Part shown: in pieces, positions 16,015-29,600 of the stretch | How the letters are laid out: each line of letters starts with the position of its first letter | Numbering within the stretch: position 1 is the first letter of the stretch | NCBI GenBank assembly: GCA_029204225.1 | Contig: CM055093.1 | Coordinates: 33,305,777-33,369,776 of the forward strand | DNA length: 64,000 bases | Direction of reading: 5' to 3' | Source: Diphasiastrum complanatum | Lineage: Eukaryota; Streptophyta; Lycopodiopsida; Lycopodiales; Lycopodiaceae | Made by a program: the position numbers and the translations under genes | Notes under the pieces: generated by a model | What the model was told of the DNA's origin: nothing | Database searches by the model: none | What the model saw: only the letters and a program-made list of their open reading frames with translations

Positions 16015-19000
16015 CTGCCAGACAATTAAGTAATTTTTTCATTCTCCTATTTCAGAAAGCTATTTGGACAGATCAGTAAGATGAACTTTTTGGATCACAT
16101 AATACAAGATTTTGAAAAATAAAAAATCATGGACAGGAGAAGTAACATCCGTTGGCAAAAGTATAGTTATCTAATCATGACTTTTGATGGCTTGGCCAAA
16201 CTACCATGTGAGCAGGCACAAGGTGTAAATTAAGTTATTGTAAGACAGTTCAACAAAAGCCTTCCAATTGGATTGAAAAGAATCACCTGAGAACTAGCAA
16301 TAGAAATCTAGATAAGCAAAATCAATTTTTACAGAAGAGAATTATCAAATCTACAGATATATAACATCCTATGAAAGACAAATCCAACATGCATGGTTTA
16401 CTAAATGACAGTGTTTAACATCTGAAAGACAAATAAATGTATTGTCAAAATCCTAACAAGATTTTCCTGAGACATACAGCCAGAAGCAGAACAACATAAC
16501 ATACTGTCAAACTAGCTTTGGATCACTCAGTATCAGCCGATTTGAACATTTTTTTGTTTTTGGGGCCATTTTGAATTTTTTTTTGATTCTGTAACTGATT
16601 CAAACAGGTTTCCGATTCAAATCGGCCTATTCGAATCAAACCGATTCGAATATCGATTCCTTGTTCAAATAGCCGATTCGTGAAACATTGGAAAGACCTT
16701 AACACCAAAAATTGGATATATATGGCATAGATTATACAGTAGAAAGCAAAATAGCATAGCATATTCTCTGACTAGCTTTGAACTTTGAACCTACCTGGTG
16801 AACTCTTTAATATCTGGAATGCATGATATTGAACTCATGATATTCACCATGACTCTACAATAGATAACTGAAAGTAATATCACACTGAAGAGGTAAAAAA
16901 GGTTACAAGCTGCTTACTATAAGGATGATGCATTACTACAATCTACAGACTACTACGGTCTATCACGATTCATCTATCTCCAATGTAATTTGTCGTAAAT
17001 TCTAGAATCTAGATAGTAACTATTAATTTGTGGCCATTGGCAATGTGCAACAGTTCCAGCAGGCCTTTCCACATCACAGGGTCAGACTCAGAGTCAGAGT
17101 GATGTGGTGGCACCGTTGTCACGAGGCTCTTCTCATGCCCAGAGCCGTACTGGTACACATCTTTATTGTCATTTATGTTCTAACTTGAAATTCCAAGTTT
17201 GAAGTGACGAGTGCCAAGTTCTAACTTCTAAGTTCTATCTCTTAACTTTTATGTTTTAAAAATTAAGAATGATTGAAATAGTTATATTCATTGACCAATT
17301 ACATAAATTGTTAAACTTTAATGCATTTGACAATTGCCATCTGAAATCTGAATTTTGTGGGCAATGAGATCTTTTAAACTAGGTACGGGTGCTCCATCAT
17401 ATCAGATGGACTGATACCAGGAAGCACCATATTGTAAATATATTGGTTTCTTCTTGCTTGGGCACGACGTTCTTGAGATCCATCGACACCTCGGGCTTAA
17501 GCTTGGATGCCTAGACATTGTTTGGATTTATTGATGCGGCCATTGTGGAGGTCGGCAAAGAGAATGTTGTGTAGGTGTTGATTCTTGACTTTCAGTTGAG
17601 TAGTGAGAAATAAAAATGAGTGAAAACTTTCTACTTACACTACTTGTTCAATGTTGCTTCTTGGATCATGGACTTCAGAGAAGATCGATATCGGATGTTG
17701 CACTGATGATTGTTGTGCTTTGCAGGTCGTCACCGACAATGCGGCAAATTGTGTTGCCATGGGGAAGCTCGTAAATGAAAAGTACCCTTGGATCTTTTGG
17801 TCACCCTGTGCTGCACATTGCTTAGACCTCTTGTTTGAGGATATAGCAAAGTTGCCATGGATTGCAGAGGTACTAGACATAGGCCGGTTCTTGGTGAGGT
17901 TTGTCACCAAGAGACCGAGGGTCCTGAGCATGTTCAGGGAGTATTTGACATTTTGAGGCCTGCCCCCACCAGGTCTACTTTTCTATTCATCAAATTTTAT
18001 TCATCACTTAGATTCTTACTACTTAGAAGCTACTACATAGCTTACTAGCAACTACTAACTACTTTTGAGTTTCAACCTAAGACCTTGTTATCCAATAATT
18101 GCTTTGTTGAAGCTAATACAATTTGCAATCATGATTCGTTCTAGGTTTGGCTTTATTTTTATTGTTCTGGAGCGCCTCGTGAAGGTGCATGACGGCTTGA
18201 GACAGATGGTGGTCTTACAGCCTTGGCGTCAGTTGAGGCACTCACGAGAGCCTTGTTGGAATGTAAATGGAATTGTTTACATTACCATAGGTTACTTTGA
18301 CCCAAAAGGTCGAGAGTTGTGTAACCATGGTCATTTATTATATTAGGCCTACTAAACTTAGAGTTAGCTAAGTTAGTATGAAATTAACTTGGTAGGGACT
18401 CATGGGTCCACTAGGCCTAATTGTGACATTAAGTACCCCAACTTGACATATTGGAGGTACCTTATCCTTTCTATGTAACTTATAAAAAGTTGGATAGTCA
18501 ATAGTCAAGTAGTTGGAAAGCCAATAGTCAAGTAGTTGGATAGCCAATAGTCATGAAGTTAGATAGTCATCTTGGACTATATATATGCGTACATCTCATT
18601 TGTATGAGACACATTTGACTATTCTCCTTGGCTGTCCACAAGTTTCTACAAGAGGGTTTCTAGCCATCTCTCTCTTTCTTTTGAGAATGCTTTGTGTGAT
18701 TGAATAGTTAAATGCTTGGTCACCACCCATAACTAATAGGTGAAGTGTGAGCTCAAGATGCAATGCCTTGAAATCAGCCCACTTTATTGTAGTCAAATGA
18801 AATTTAACAGTACGCAACTGAAACTCAGCTTGTTTATAGAAACACGAAGATGCAAATAAAATCTTCACACAATCAAGGAAGAGGTGGCTATATGATTGAA
18901 AATACATATACATGTATTGTAACAATTGTACCACATCCATCAAATTTAGTTGTCCATCAAAACAAGAAATGACAAGTCAGAACACAAATGGTTTGTTGAC

Positions 19001-22000
19001 AATGTATATATCAATGACATGGAAGTCCAGTATCACAAATCATAACCAGGTTCTGACAAATTACAATATCCAAAGTTTATTTGAGTTTAATGTGCGTTTT
19101 GAGTAAAGACACACAAGGGTGTGTTATAGCGTGTAGGTATTGACCACTACTGACTATTGACCAGTGATGAGGTGGCAAAATTCGATAAATGCAACATCGC
19201 AACACAAGTGTAACTTAAAGCCATGGTTTATGGTTCTCCAAAGGGAAATTAACAGTGACGCACAACATTGAATTCATAATGGGATGTGATGCCAACACAA
19301 GTCAGTATAATCACTTGATGAATCTCAGCAAATAAGTCCAAAATACTAACTAACCTTTGGATTAGTTGAAGAGGATAGTGCTGAATAGATACATGACCTG
19401 ATCCATTTTTGTAACCGTAGAATGACAGATTTGATTCTTAACTAATTAGCAAGCGTTCAATAAAGTCAATTTGAAGGTTAAGTTGGGAAAGATGACCAGG
19501 AACTCTTGGGGATTGTGGTTCATTATGCTATTAGGATCTGCCACGGTGTTGTAAACAATCCACAAACTCATTGAGTGTTCCACAAAGTGTGTTCATCAAC
19601 TAGTCTCAAGGACTTGTTATCTCCACATAGGACTAGCTGCCTCTATTTTACTAGCTTTTATGGATCTGGAGTATAATACTCATGGTCTAGTGACCCAAAG
19701 ACCAAAACGGTGGGTAGTGGGCTTTAGAGTAGCCTCGAATTGGGAGGAGCCTCATTCTCATCTCCAACTAGTTGTGGGTGACCCATGAACCAAAAGGATG
19801 TAGAGCGCTTCAGAGCAACCTCAGATTGTGGGAGGAGCCTCTAATTCTCATCGCCAACTAGTTGTGATAGTTGAGGTTGTATGGAGTTGTCCTGCCTGGT
19901 GACAATCTTTATTTAGTTCCTCCATAAGTGTTTACATTGAGAACGATAAGATTATCTTAAATGACATTATTTTTGACACATCTTTAACTACATGCTTTCA
20001 AATCAAATAACTCCAAGCTTTTAAATCAATTTCTAGATAGCTAAAACGACTTTATCAGAAAAACAAAGAGACCAAGGCCAAAACTCAAAAATTGTATTCT
20101 GCAAATTATGGTCAACTCGGACAAACATTAGGGAAAGAAAAGCCTGTTATTTTATGCACTGAAATATATCACCTGAGGGCGTCAGTCAAGGCATGTATAG
20201 CAACTTTTGATGCAGAATATCCACCAACCCATGGTCCAAAAGCAAACCCCGCAATACTTCCAAGATTTACAATTTTACCCCTACCCTTCACAACAAAATG
20301 TGGAGTGACTGCTTGAATGAGCTTCAGAGGACCTGGTAAAATCATATGCAAACCTTGAAATTCAGTAAAGTCAAAGAGCCTGGCAGAGTAGACATTGAAA
20401 ATTAAGAACATAAGTCAAGAACTCTTAAACACACTTCCATGTCAACACAAACTTCCCTTTGGAAGTCTTCATGTAGAGATGGCTTCTTTGACTTGTGTAG
20501 TGCTGCAATTTGCACAAAGACCTTATAGTAAAAAGTTGAAATGAAATAAAGATCAGGTTGACTAGCACAATCGACAAGGAATATGAGACTAGATCCAACA
20601 AACCAGTTCTTGTAATAGAACTTTCTAATCTTGATACACATCAACAGGATTCATGATCAGTAACTTCCTAGTTGTTACAAGAATACACATTCATCACCAC
20701 AGAAGAAATGTCTGTATTGAGTGATAGTGTCCAAAAACAGTAAATAGTAGCTGCTAGATATTTTCTTGATTATCTAAAATGGAAGTGGAAAACAAAAAGT
20801 AAAGTAAGTCTGATCCAACTGGCAAACAACGAGCTCAGAAGATGAATTTTGCTCCAAATGATATCAAGAGAATACAGATTGTGTGATATTAAAGAATTCG
20901 ATATACATAATTCAAGGAAACAGGTAGTTACAAAATCAGCAAGATGTAACTCTTAATGGAGAACCATCTTAAAGTCAAACTGTAGTAGGTTCATGGTGTA
21001 AATCCTAAGCAAGAATCCACATGTAAACTGACAAGTTAAAACTTGTTACAGTATTGTCAGCCCTCAAATATATTGGTCAATCTTAAATAAGAATTGAAAA
21101 AACAGTGAGTACTTGGTCATGCTAAGCACTGACTCTTGACCTTCATTGCAATTTGCAAATGTGGTATGGAATACAACACAATGCAGCCTCATGTGTCTAT
21201 GAATTTGCCATCTGTTGAATTACACGAAGAAAAAAGTCCTGGTCCAAGGACTTTCCCATGTTACAACTGTCAAGCCAGAGTTATCAAAATCGGAAATGTC
21301 TCAAGCCCATGGCAAAATCTGTCTAAAATGGTGAACTCTTGCAACCTTGCCGAAGAGATCCCGAAAGACGAAGAAGTCCCGAAGGACAAAAAGATCTCGA
21401 AGGTCAAACACGACTCGAAGATCGAACACACACCGAAGGTCGAACACGACTCGAAGATTGAACACAATCCGAAGGTCGAAGCGAAGGCCGAAGGTAAAGT
21501 GTTCGAGGTTTGTCCCTGCAGCCAAATAATTCGAGCTGACAGCAATTGGCAGCTCGACGAGCGTGGAGTCTTGTACTATCACGCTCAGCCGCCAGAAACG
21601 ACGTTGACATAGGGTAGCTAACTAATTGATTAGCATAAACCTGTCTTGTAATTCACAGATAAACTGTCTTGTAAACTCCACGTAGTGGATATATACACAG
21701 GATTGATTACCACAATGACGGGTGTGAAGGTAGAGCGCAAAAGAGCAGAAGAAGAGAATAGTGTTAGCTTATTGTTAGCATTATCAGCTATGAATGAAAC
21801 TCTGCCAACGAGCAGAACTTCTGTAAGGAGGAGCGACAGGCCACCAACGAGCGAGACACTGATTGACTCACTCAAAACAAAACACAAACACAAAATGCTC
21901 TCAATTCTTGCATCTCTGATTGTTGCATTGTCTTTGTTGATTGTTGATCGAATAATTCATAGTCTGTGATATGTAGTCATTTGCTTAGGATCCTGCGAAA

Positions 22001-25000
22001 CAAAATTCCGCAACAACCAATCGAACGACAAAATTTTTACATGGTATCGGAGCAGATTCACTAAGGCACACAATGACACTCTGGAAGGAAAAGACAAACA
22101 ATTCGAGCTGACAACAGTTGGCAGCTCGACGAGCGTGGAGTCTTGTACTATCAAAAGAAACACTGTACATATAGAGTATTCACAACCTGCATGAAAAGGC
22201 AAGTATCGTAAAATTGGCCTACCACCTGTCAAACTAAGGTCGGCAAAAGTAAGGTCGGACGGGCCCAATATGGCCAAATTCGACCGACAAACTTGGGACA
22301 TGCCCCCAAGTATATCATACACTGTATATAACTCTGTACAGGCTAATTTTTCCTACCAGTATGGCTACTCGGCTAACCCAAGTAGCCGGCTACGGGATCA
22401 GTGCCCAACTGATATAATGATAATGGGTCACGTCCCAAACACAACCATATACAATAAACCAAATAAACTGTACAATAATTACATCATCACATTTAGAGCT
22501 TACATAAAATGTATATCAGATTAACTCTGATTTCTAACTCTCTCCCTTAAGCTCAAATGTGATAAGAGTGAAAAACAATAATCTGTAGCAACGTCTGGAG
22601 TGTCCAAAAGATGTTATGCATGTCCTGCTACTCTGTACTTGACTCACACTCAAGCACACCAACAAACCACCAGGTTTGACACACAAAGTATCATGCAAAC
22701 ACAATGCTCATATAGAGAGTCTACCACACTCTCGAACAACTGACTCGTCCCCAATCCGACTTGAACACAAGTGGACCACATGAGCGACATGGCTCAAACT
22801 AAGGAAATCCCACTACCACCATGAGACTTACATCCTCCATCTAGCTAGGCTGACATCCTATCAGACACTTACAAGCACAAACCTGTAAAGCTGACATAAA
22901 TGAGCGACTGAGGCTCAACCTGAGGAAATCTTACTGCCACCATAAGATTGTACCCTCACTAGATAGACAACTAGTAGACAATGACAAGTCAAAGAACATA
23001 TCAAATGAGTACTTTGTTCCTGACGTAGCAAATGCACAACCACATACAACTCCCACTCAGATCTAGACCTTAGTGACAAGGTAACATGCAAGCCCACACA
23101 CACTCATGCAAACCAACATGAATGATAAAGCGTCAAATACATGACCAAGGCCTACCCATAAGTGGTATCCTGTCGTACCAACACCTGTGCCACCTGTAAA
23201 TCTGCTGCTACACCACTGGTCACCAAATCAGGTCTCCAACCATGGCCCGCACCTATAACCAAGATGCCCTCACGTCCAAGCATATCCAAATGACCAATAA
23301 GCCCTGAAAGTTGATCCCCATCCATTCCCCATGCTCCAAGCACAAGAGTCTACCAAGGACTCAATGAATGAATGTACACAGACCTCACCATAGGCTATAC
23401 CTGAGTAGCTCGCCCATCTCCCAGAGATATTGATGATGATTTGCCTCTCCTACATCTCATGCAGGCTCAACTTCCCATGCTTGACGTTGCCAACTCTGAT
23501 TTGACCAGTATATAGGCCTCCCACCAAGGAGCCTATCTCACCAACACTGTATCCACCATAGCGTCCAAGCCAAAGCAAATGCAAACTAGATCCACTATCG
23601 TGATGAACAACTCACCCACGATCCACAACATATCAGGTAGGATAGCTCCAGAACCCTGTACCCTGTACCATCTGATCACTGAGTATCCATTACCCGCTAA
23701 TAGCTCCCCAAGAATCTGTCCACTTGTAGTGCAACTAGACTCCAACTGGATCTAACCAAAAACTACATCCTGCTTACCAAATAATGATGGATAGAAACAA
23801 CATATGACGCCAACCTGGAGACTACTGTGCATATAACCATGCAGCTCACCTAATCCCTCGCCAAAGTATCAACTGTCACTCCCTGAGCAACCATCTCCAT
23901 TCCTGCTGGCTCACAACCATGGGCATGCTGGATCCACATCACCCCGTAATGCACTTCATGCCCTCAGGATATGTACCACCCCAGGTACACTCCATGCTGC
24001 CTACCTCCAAGTAGGCATGACCCCGTCCCTAGGTCACCACATGATGCACCAGCTGAAGATCATCATCCATACATCAAATGACATGTCATACCCGAGCAAC
24101 TGTAGCATCTCCCTGAGTGCCACCCCAATGGACTCGTCATCCACATACTATGCTCACCTAATGTCTCCGATCCTGGTCACCATCCTACTAGACAAGCCGA
24201 ACTCCAAAGCATCACCTGCTCCACCTGGCTCCTAGCATCTGCTCGCTCTTCCTGGCTATGTGCCACCCGACACCATGCCAACGCAAGCATATCCATGAGT
24301 CGCCGCTCATGGGATCCTGAGACCACTGTCTCCTTGATCGTAGTGAGGTATATGGCTCTGAATGACTTACTCTAGGCTTATCCATGATCTCACCAACTGA
24401 GAATCTGCACCATGGAAATTCCAACACCTGTGCCAAGCCTAGACTCCTACAAATACAGCCAACTGCATGAAAGCTATAGATAGCTTATCCACGCCCGTGA
24501 TGGTAGATGCCTCCCCATCGATGCCAATGTCCAAAACTGGCCCCTGCTGTAATGCCAACCTGTACTCCCAAATGAGCACACCATGAAGTCCTCGCCATCA
24601 GTGTCCCCTCTAGTAGATCGCTAGCAAAATACTCACCACAGTGTTTGCCCTCCGATCACACCCCGTGCGATCTCCATCAGCTCTCCAACCTAGAGCTGGC
24701 TCTCAAAGCTTCACGCTTTGCCCATTTGCGTTTGCAGCTTCCTGATTCCATCATGAATAACCCCTTTAAGTCCTGTCCATCTAAAGAGTCTCAAGTCCAA
24801 TTTGAATTAGCTGCCTCCTGATGATCATCCCATGTCATCCGGCAATGCTATCCCTACCAGGTATGATGTTGTTTGGTAGAAGGCCAAATGTCAAGTTTCT
24901 CAAAACTTTTGGATGCATTTGTTATATCAACATTACTCTTGATGATAGGACAAAGGAGGATCCATCTCTAAGGAAAGTTATATTTGTTGGTTATAGTGAG

Positions 25001-26423
25001 GTGAGTAAGGCTTACAAAATTTACATTCCCTCTACTAAGAAAGTGGTCATAGGAAGTCGTTTTTTATGAAGGAAACATTCCAAAGGTTGGTTCTCATGGT
25101 GATGTGGTTATTGGATCTAACATTCTTGATGTTGATGACAATGTTGTTGATAATACTTTGGATGGTGATGGTGAAAAGGCATCTTCAAGTCAGAAGCCAA
25201 GGAGGACATCAAGGGAAAGACAAAAACTTTCAAGGCTCACATATGATGAGAAAGGTCAGCAAGTTGAGGGTACAAACTTAGCTTTTCTAACCTTTTTGAA
25301 AAACCTACATGTGTAAATAAGGCGATTCAAAAGGAGGAGTGGGTCCAAGCAATGGATCTTGAGTATCAAGCTCTTATGAAAAACAACACATGGAGATTGG
25401 TGGAACTTCCTAAGCACAAGAAGGCAATTCGATGCAAGTGGATCTTCAAAGTGAAGACTAATCAAGATGGATCAATCAACAAATCCAAGGCAAGGTTGGT
25501 GGCAAAAGGATATGCTCAAGAGTATGGTATTGGCTATGACGAGACCTTTGCACCCGTGGCAAAGATGATAAGCATTCGGGTCATTATCTCTCTTGCAACT
25601 CTTTATGGTTGGGATCTATGGCAATTAGATATCACTAATGCATTCTTGAATGGAGATCTTGAAGAGGAGGTTTACATGGAGCAACCCGAGGGCTACATTT
25701 ATCATGGCAAGCCTACTTTCCCAAAATTTCATAATGAGTGAACATGATCATTCACTTTATTATAGACTTGCTGGAAATTATGTTACTATCCTTCTAATCT
25801 ATAGAATGATATCATTTTGAGTGGAGGCAACAAGCAAGATGTAGATGACATCAAGATAGCACTCAAGAAGGAATTTGATGTACATCATGATATCGAAGTG
25901 GCTTATTATTTTCTGAGAGAACAAGTCATGGCAAAGGAGGTGGAGCTTCAACATTGATATTGATTGAAATACATGCATTGAATCTAGTCATGTCAGATCT
26001 AGGTTTTGGTAAAGATCTAGAAACTTTCATAAGTTGATAAGCTTGTGCAAGAACATCCAAATCATAGTTGTGTCGAATCGCGATTTATTGAAAGAACCGC
26101 GATTCGAAAGACCTTTTCGAAAAGGTCCGGTTCGAACCGTTTTTTGACTGTTCGAACCGTTTTAAAAAAAAAAAAAAAAACTCGTCGCCTCCTTGCAACC
26201 TCCTGCTCCTCGCGACTCCTGCTCCTCGCTCGCGACTGCTCCTCACGACTCCTGCTCCTCGCGACCTCCTGATCCTGCTCCTCGCGACTGCTCCTCGCGA
26301 CCTCCTGCAGCCTGCTCGTTATCCCCACCCCCTAGGCCCTGAAGCTTCCCAGATTTCCGCGATTGAGAGAGAGAGAGATCCGAGACACTAGACAGAATAT
26401 AGATCTGCGAGTCTGGAGAGAAA

Positions 26424-26467
<44 letters not shown>

Positions 26468-26619
26468 GGAGTTGTGTGAGATGGGTGGAATTGTGTGTGT
26501 CACGTGTGGTTGTTCAGTGTGTGTTCAGTGTGTGTGACTGTTGACAAATGTGTGTGTGTGTGTGTGTTAAATGTTTGACAATGTGTGTGGGTGTGTGTTT
26601 TTGTGTGTGTGTTTGACAA

Positions 26620-26668
<49 letters not shown>

Positions 26669-29600
26669 GCCATTTTTGTGAAATTCGAATCATTGAACAT
26701 TTGCTAATTTACCACTAAATAACCATGCACATGGTACATTGGAATATGACATATGTAATATGTAATATGTATGTTGTGACATTAATGTTTTAAAAAAAAA
26801 CCCTAAAACCGATTCGCCGGTTCGAACCTGGAGAAGTTGATTCTTTCTCGATTCAAACTCGATTCAAAAACGGTTCGAAAAGGCGATTCGAAAGGTACCC
26901 TCAAACATTGATCCAAATAGGGCAAGAGGCTACTATAAATAGGCTACAAGCGTGGGAGGAACCTGTCACAAGCAAGTCTCTCCAAGCTCGTGAATCCTAG
27001 AAGGCCGGTGTGTAGAATGAACCTCCCAACCATAGGCACCCTGTAATAGATCCTAACACCACAGTAGGGCAAACACTAATTGATCCACCCAACCTTGCCT
27101 ACTCCCTGATATAGAGTAAGCCCCTCCTAGCCCAGTGTGACGACTGGTAGCATGCTACTGCCAAGTGTCGGCCACGTGGCACTGACGTGGCCGACTGCAC
27201 GTCGGGACCCAACTGGGGGCCCTATCCTGCTGACAGGGTCCCTAGGCTGGGTTAGGCCCGCCATGGCTATGGACCGTGCTGGGGCACACTACTCACACTG
27301 TCTTGCCCTGTTGGTCATGTACGCTGGACACGACCCTGACTGTGGTATCTAACCTATCTGTGTTCTCTAGGGTTCGGCACTGGTTACGAGCTCGTAACAC
27401 TCCCTCCCCCTTAAGAACCGTCTTGGTCCTCTAAGACAAAGTCTGGAAAAATCTTGCGAAGGACGCTGCCTCTTTCCCAAGTGGCATTCTCAACAGGCTG
27501 ATCATTCCACTTAACCAGATATTCTCGGTATAGAGTATGACGAGTCTGCGTCTCTCTACTATCAAGAATTTCCTCTGGTTCATGTGGAGGTTGTTGAGGA
27601 TCCAATGGGAGAACTAGAACACTGTCCCCTACCAGATTATCTGATCTGGTTAAGGCTTTTCGTAACTGACTTACATGAAAAACTGGAAAAACCTTACTGC
27701 TGTGTGGGAGTTCTAGTTCATAGGTGACCTCGCCTAGTCTCCTACTGATGGTAAAGGGACCACAATACCTTGGAGACAACTTAGCACACACTCCTGATTT
27801 GAGGGTTTTAGAGTCAACTGGGACTCTCAAGTAGACTTTCTCACCAGTGGAGAACTGCACATCCCGTCTGTGTGGATCTGCATAATGCCTGGCTCGATCC
27901 TGGGATTGTCTAATGCTACGCTTAGCATGTTCTATCATCTGGTTTAGGTCTTCTAAAAAGTTTCTGGCTGCTTCAACTTTTTCTTGTTTAAACCCTACAG
28001 CTGTGGGTGAGCGTGGCTGAAAACCGTACATCAGCATAAATGGGCTGTATCCCGTAGCTGAATGTTTGGTACTGTTGTAAGCAAACTCTAATATTGAGAG
28101 ATACTCCTCCCAATTAGTCTGCCTCTTGCTGACGTATGCACGAAGCATATCCTCCAGCACTTGATTTACCCTTTCTGTTTGACCGTCCGTCTGTGGATGG
28201 TCAGTGGTACTCATATTAAGTTTAGTATGGAGATGATGGAATACTGCCTTCCAAAAATTTCCAGTAAACTTACTGTCCCGGTCGCTGACTATGCCGGAAG
28301 GTAGACCGTACAATTTAAATAGCCCGTCTACAAACAACCTCGCTAACTCTGGAGCTCTAACGGTTGTTTTGGTCGGAATAAAATGAGCCATTTTGGTCAG
28401 ACGGTCAACTGTGACCCATATAGCGTCATTACCCTTTTGGGTTTTAGGCAGGCCTACTATAAAATCCATGGAGATACTCTCCCATTTACCAGCTGGTATT
28501 TCTAAGGGATGCAACAACCCTCCTGCCTTTAAACGCTCTGCTTTATTTACTTGACATTTCTGGCAACTGGTTACATACTGGTGGACGTCCTTTTTCATAC
28601 TGGGCCAGAAAAATTGCCTACGAAGAAGCTCATAGGTCTTCTGTATGCCTGGGTGTCCCGCGCTAGGATTGTCATGACATTCATATAGGACCTGCTGCCT
28701 ATAATCCTCTGAATTGGGGACACATACTCTATCTCTATAGAGCAAGTACTCATCCTGAATGGAATATTGTTTCCATTTGAATCCTTGAGTCAACTGACCC
28801 TCAACCACTGGGGTTTGCTTGGGTAATACAGGCTCAGAATCCTCAACGTCATCTGACGACGTATACTCGGACTCATCATCATCCTCAACGGAAGCTGCCG
28901 TATTCTTGGATGAACTGGCACCAGCCCCGGGAACTGGTTCTGGAGTCTGTAACTGTCTGTTCTGGACTGAGTTCCAGATAATAGAGAAGAATGCATCATG
29001 CTGGCATTTCCCTCTCAAGGACTCGAGTAACTCATTACGAATCTGAGTAAAACTCAGCTCATTTATCATAGGCATTCTGCTAAGGGCATCTGCTACTGTA
29101 TTGAATTTTCCACGCCTATATCTGATAGACATGTCAAACTCTTGCATCAACTCTGCCCAACGAGCTTTCCGACCTCTAAGCTCAGGTTGATTGCAAAGGT
29201 ATCTGAGACTCTCATGGTCTGTCAGGACCTCAAAGTTGGCACCATACAAATAATGCCTCCAAGTCTTAAGGGCATGGACTATAGAAAAGAGTTCCTTTTC
29301 ATAGGCACTGTACCTAGTCTGAGCTGGCTCGAGTTTTTTACTCTCGAACGCAACTGGTCGTCCACCCTGAGTTAGCACAGCGCCTACTGCAAAGTCGCTA
29401 GCATCTGTTTCGACCACAAATGGCTGATTGGGGTCGACGACTTTTAAGACTGGTGCTGTAGCTAAGGCTGTTTTGAGAGCATCAAAGCTCTCCTGTTGTG
29501 CAGACTCCCAAATGAACTCCTTTCCCTTCCCCTTAAGAAGATTTGTCATAGGGACTGCTATCTGAGCATATTCCTTGACAAATCGTCTGTAATATCCCGC

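Larger units (their letters stand above)
26063..26910. mobile_element. 848-bp hAT-like non-autonomous element
   Basis: It is flanked by the perfect 8-bp direct repeat ATCCAAAT (26055-26062 and 26911-26918). The uninterrupted relative near 56172 has the site once, so this is a target-site duplication of the size typical of hAT elements. The ends are imperfect inverted repeats: CATAGTTGTG...TCGAATCGCG on the left, and CAATGTTTGAG...TTTCGAATCGCC on the right read in reverse. Inside are more TTCGAACCG words, an A17 run, CTCCTGCTCCTCGCGAC repeats (26185-26310), and GA and GT microsatellites. No transposase is encoded. Confidence 0.75.
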
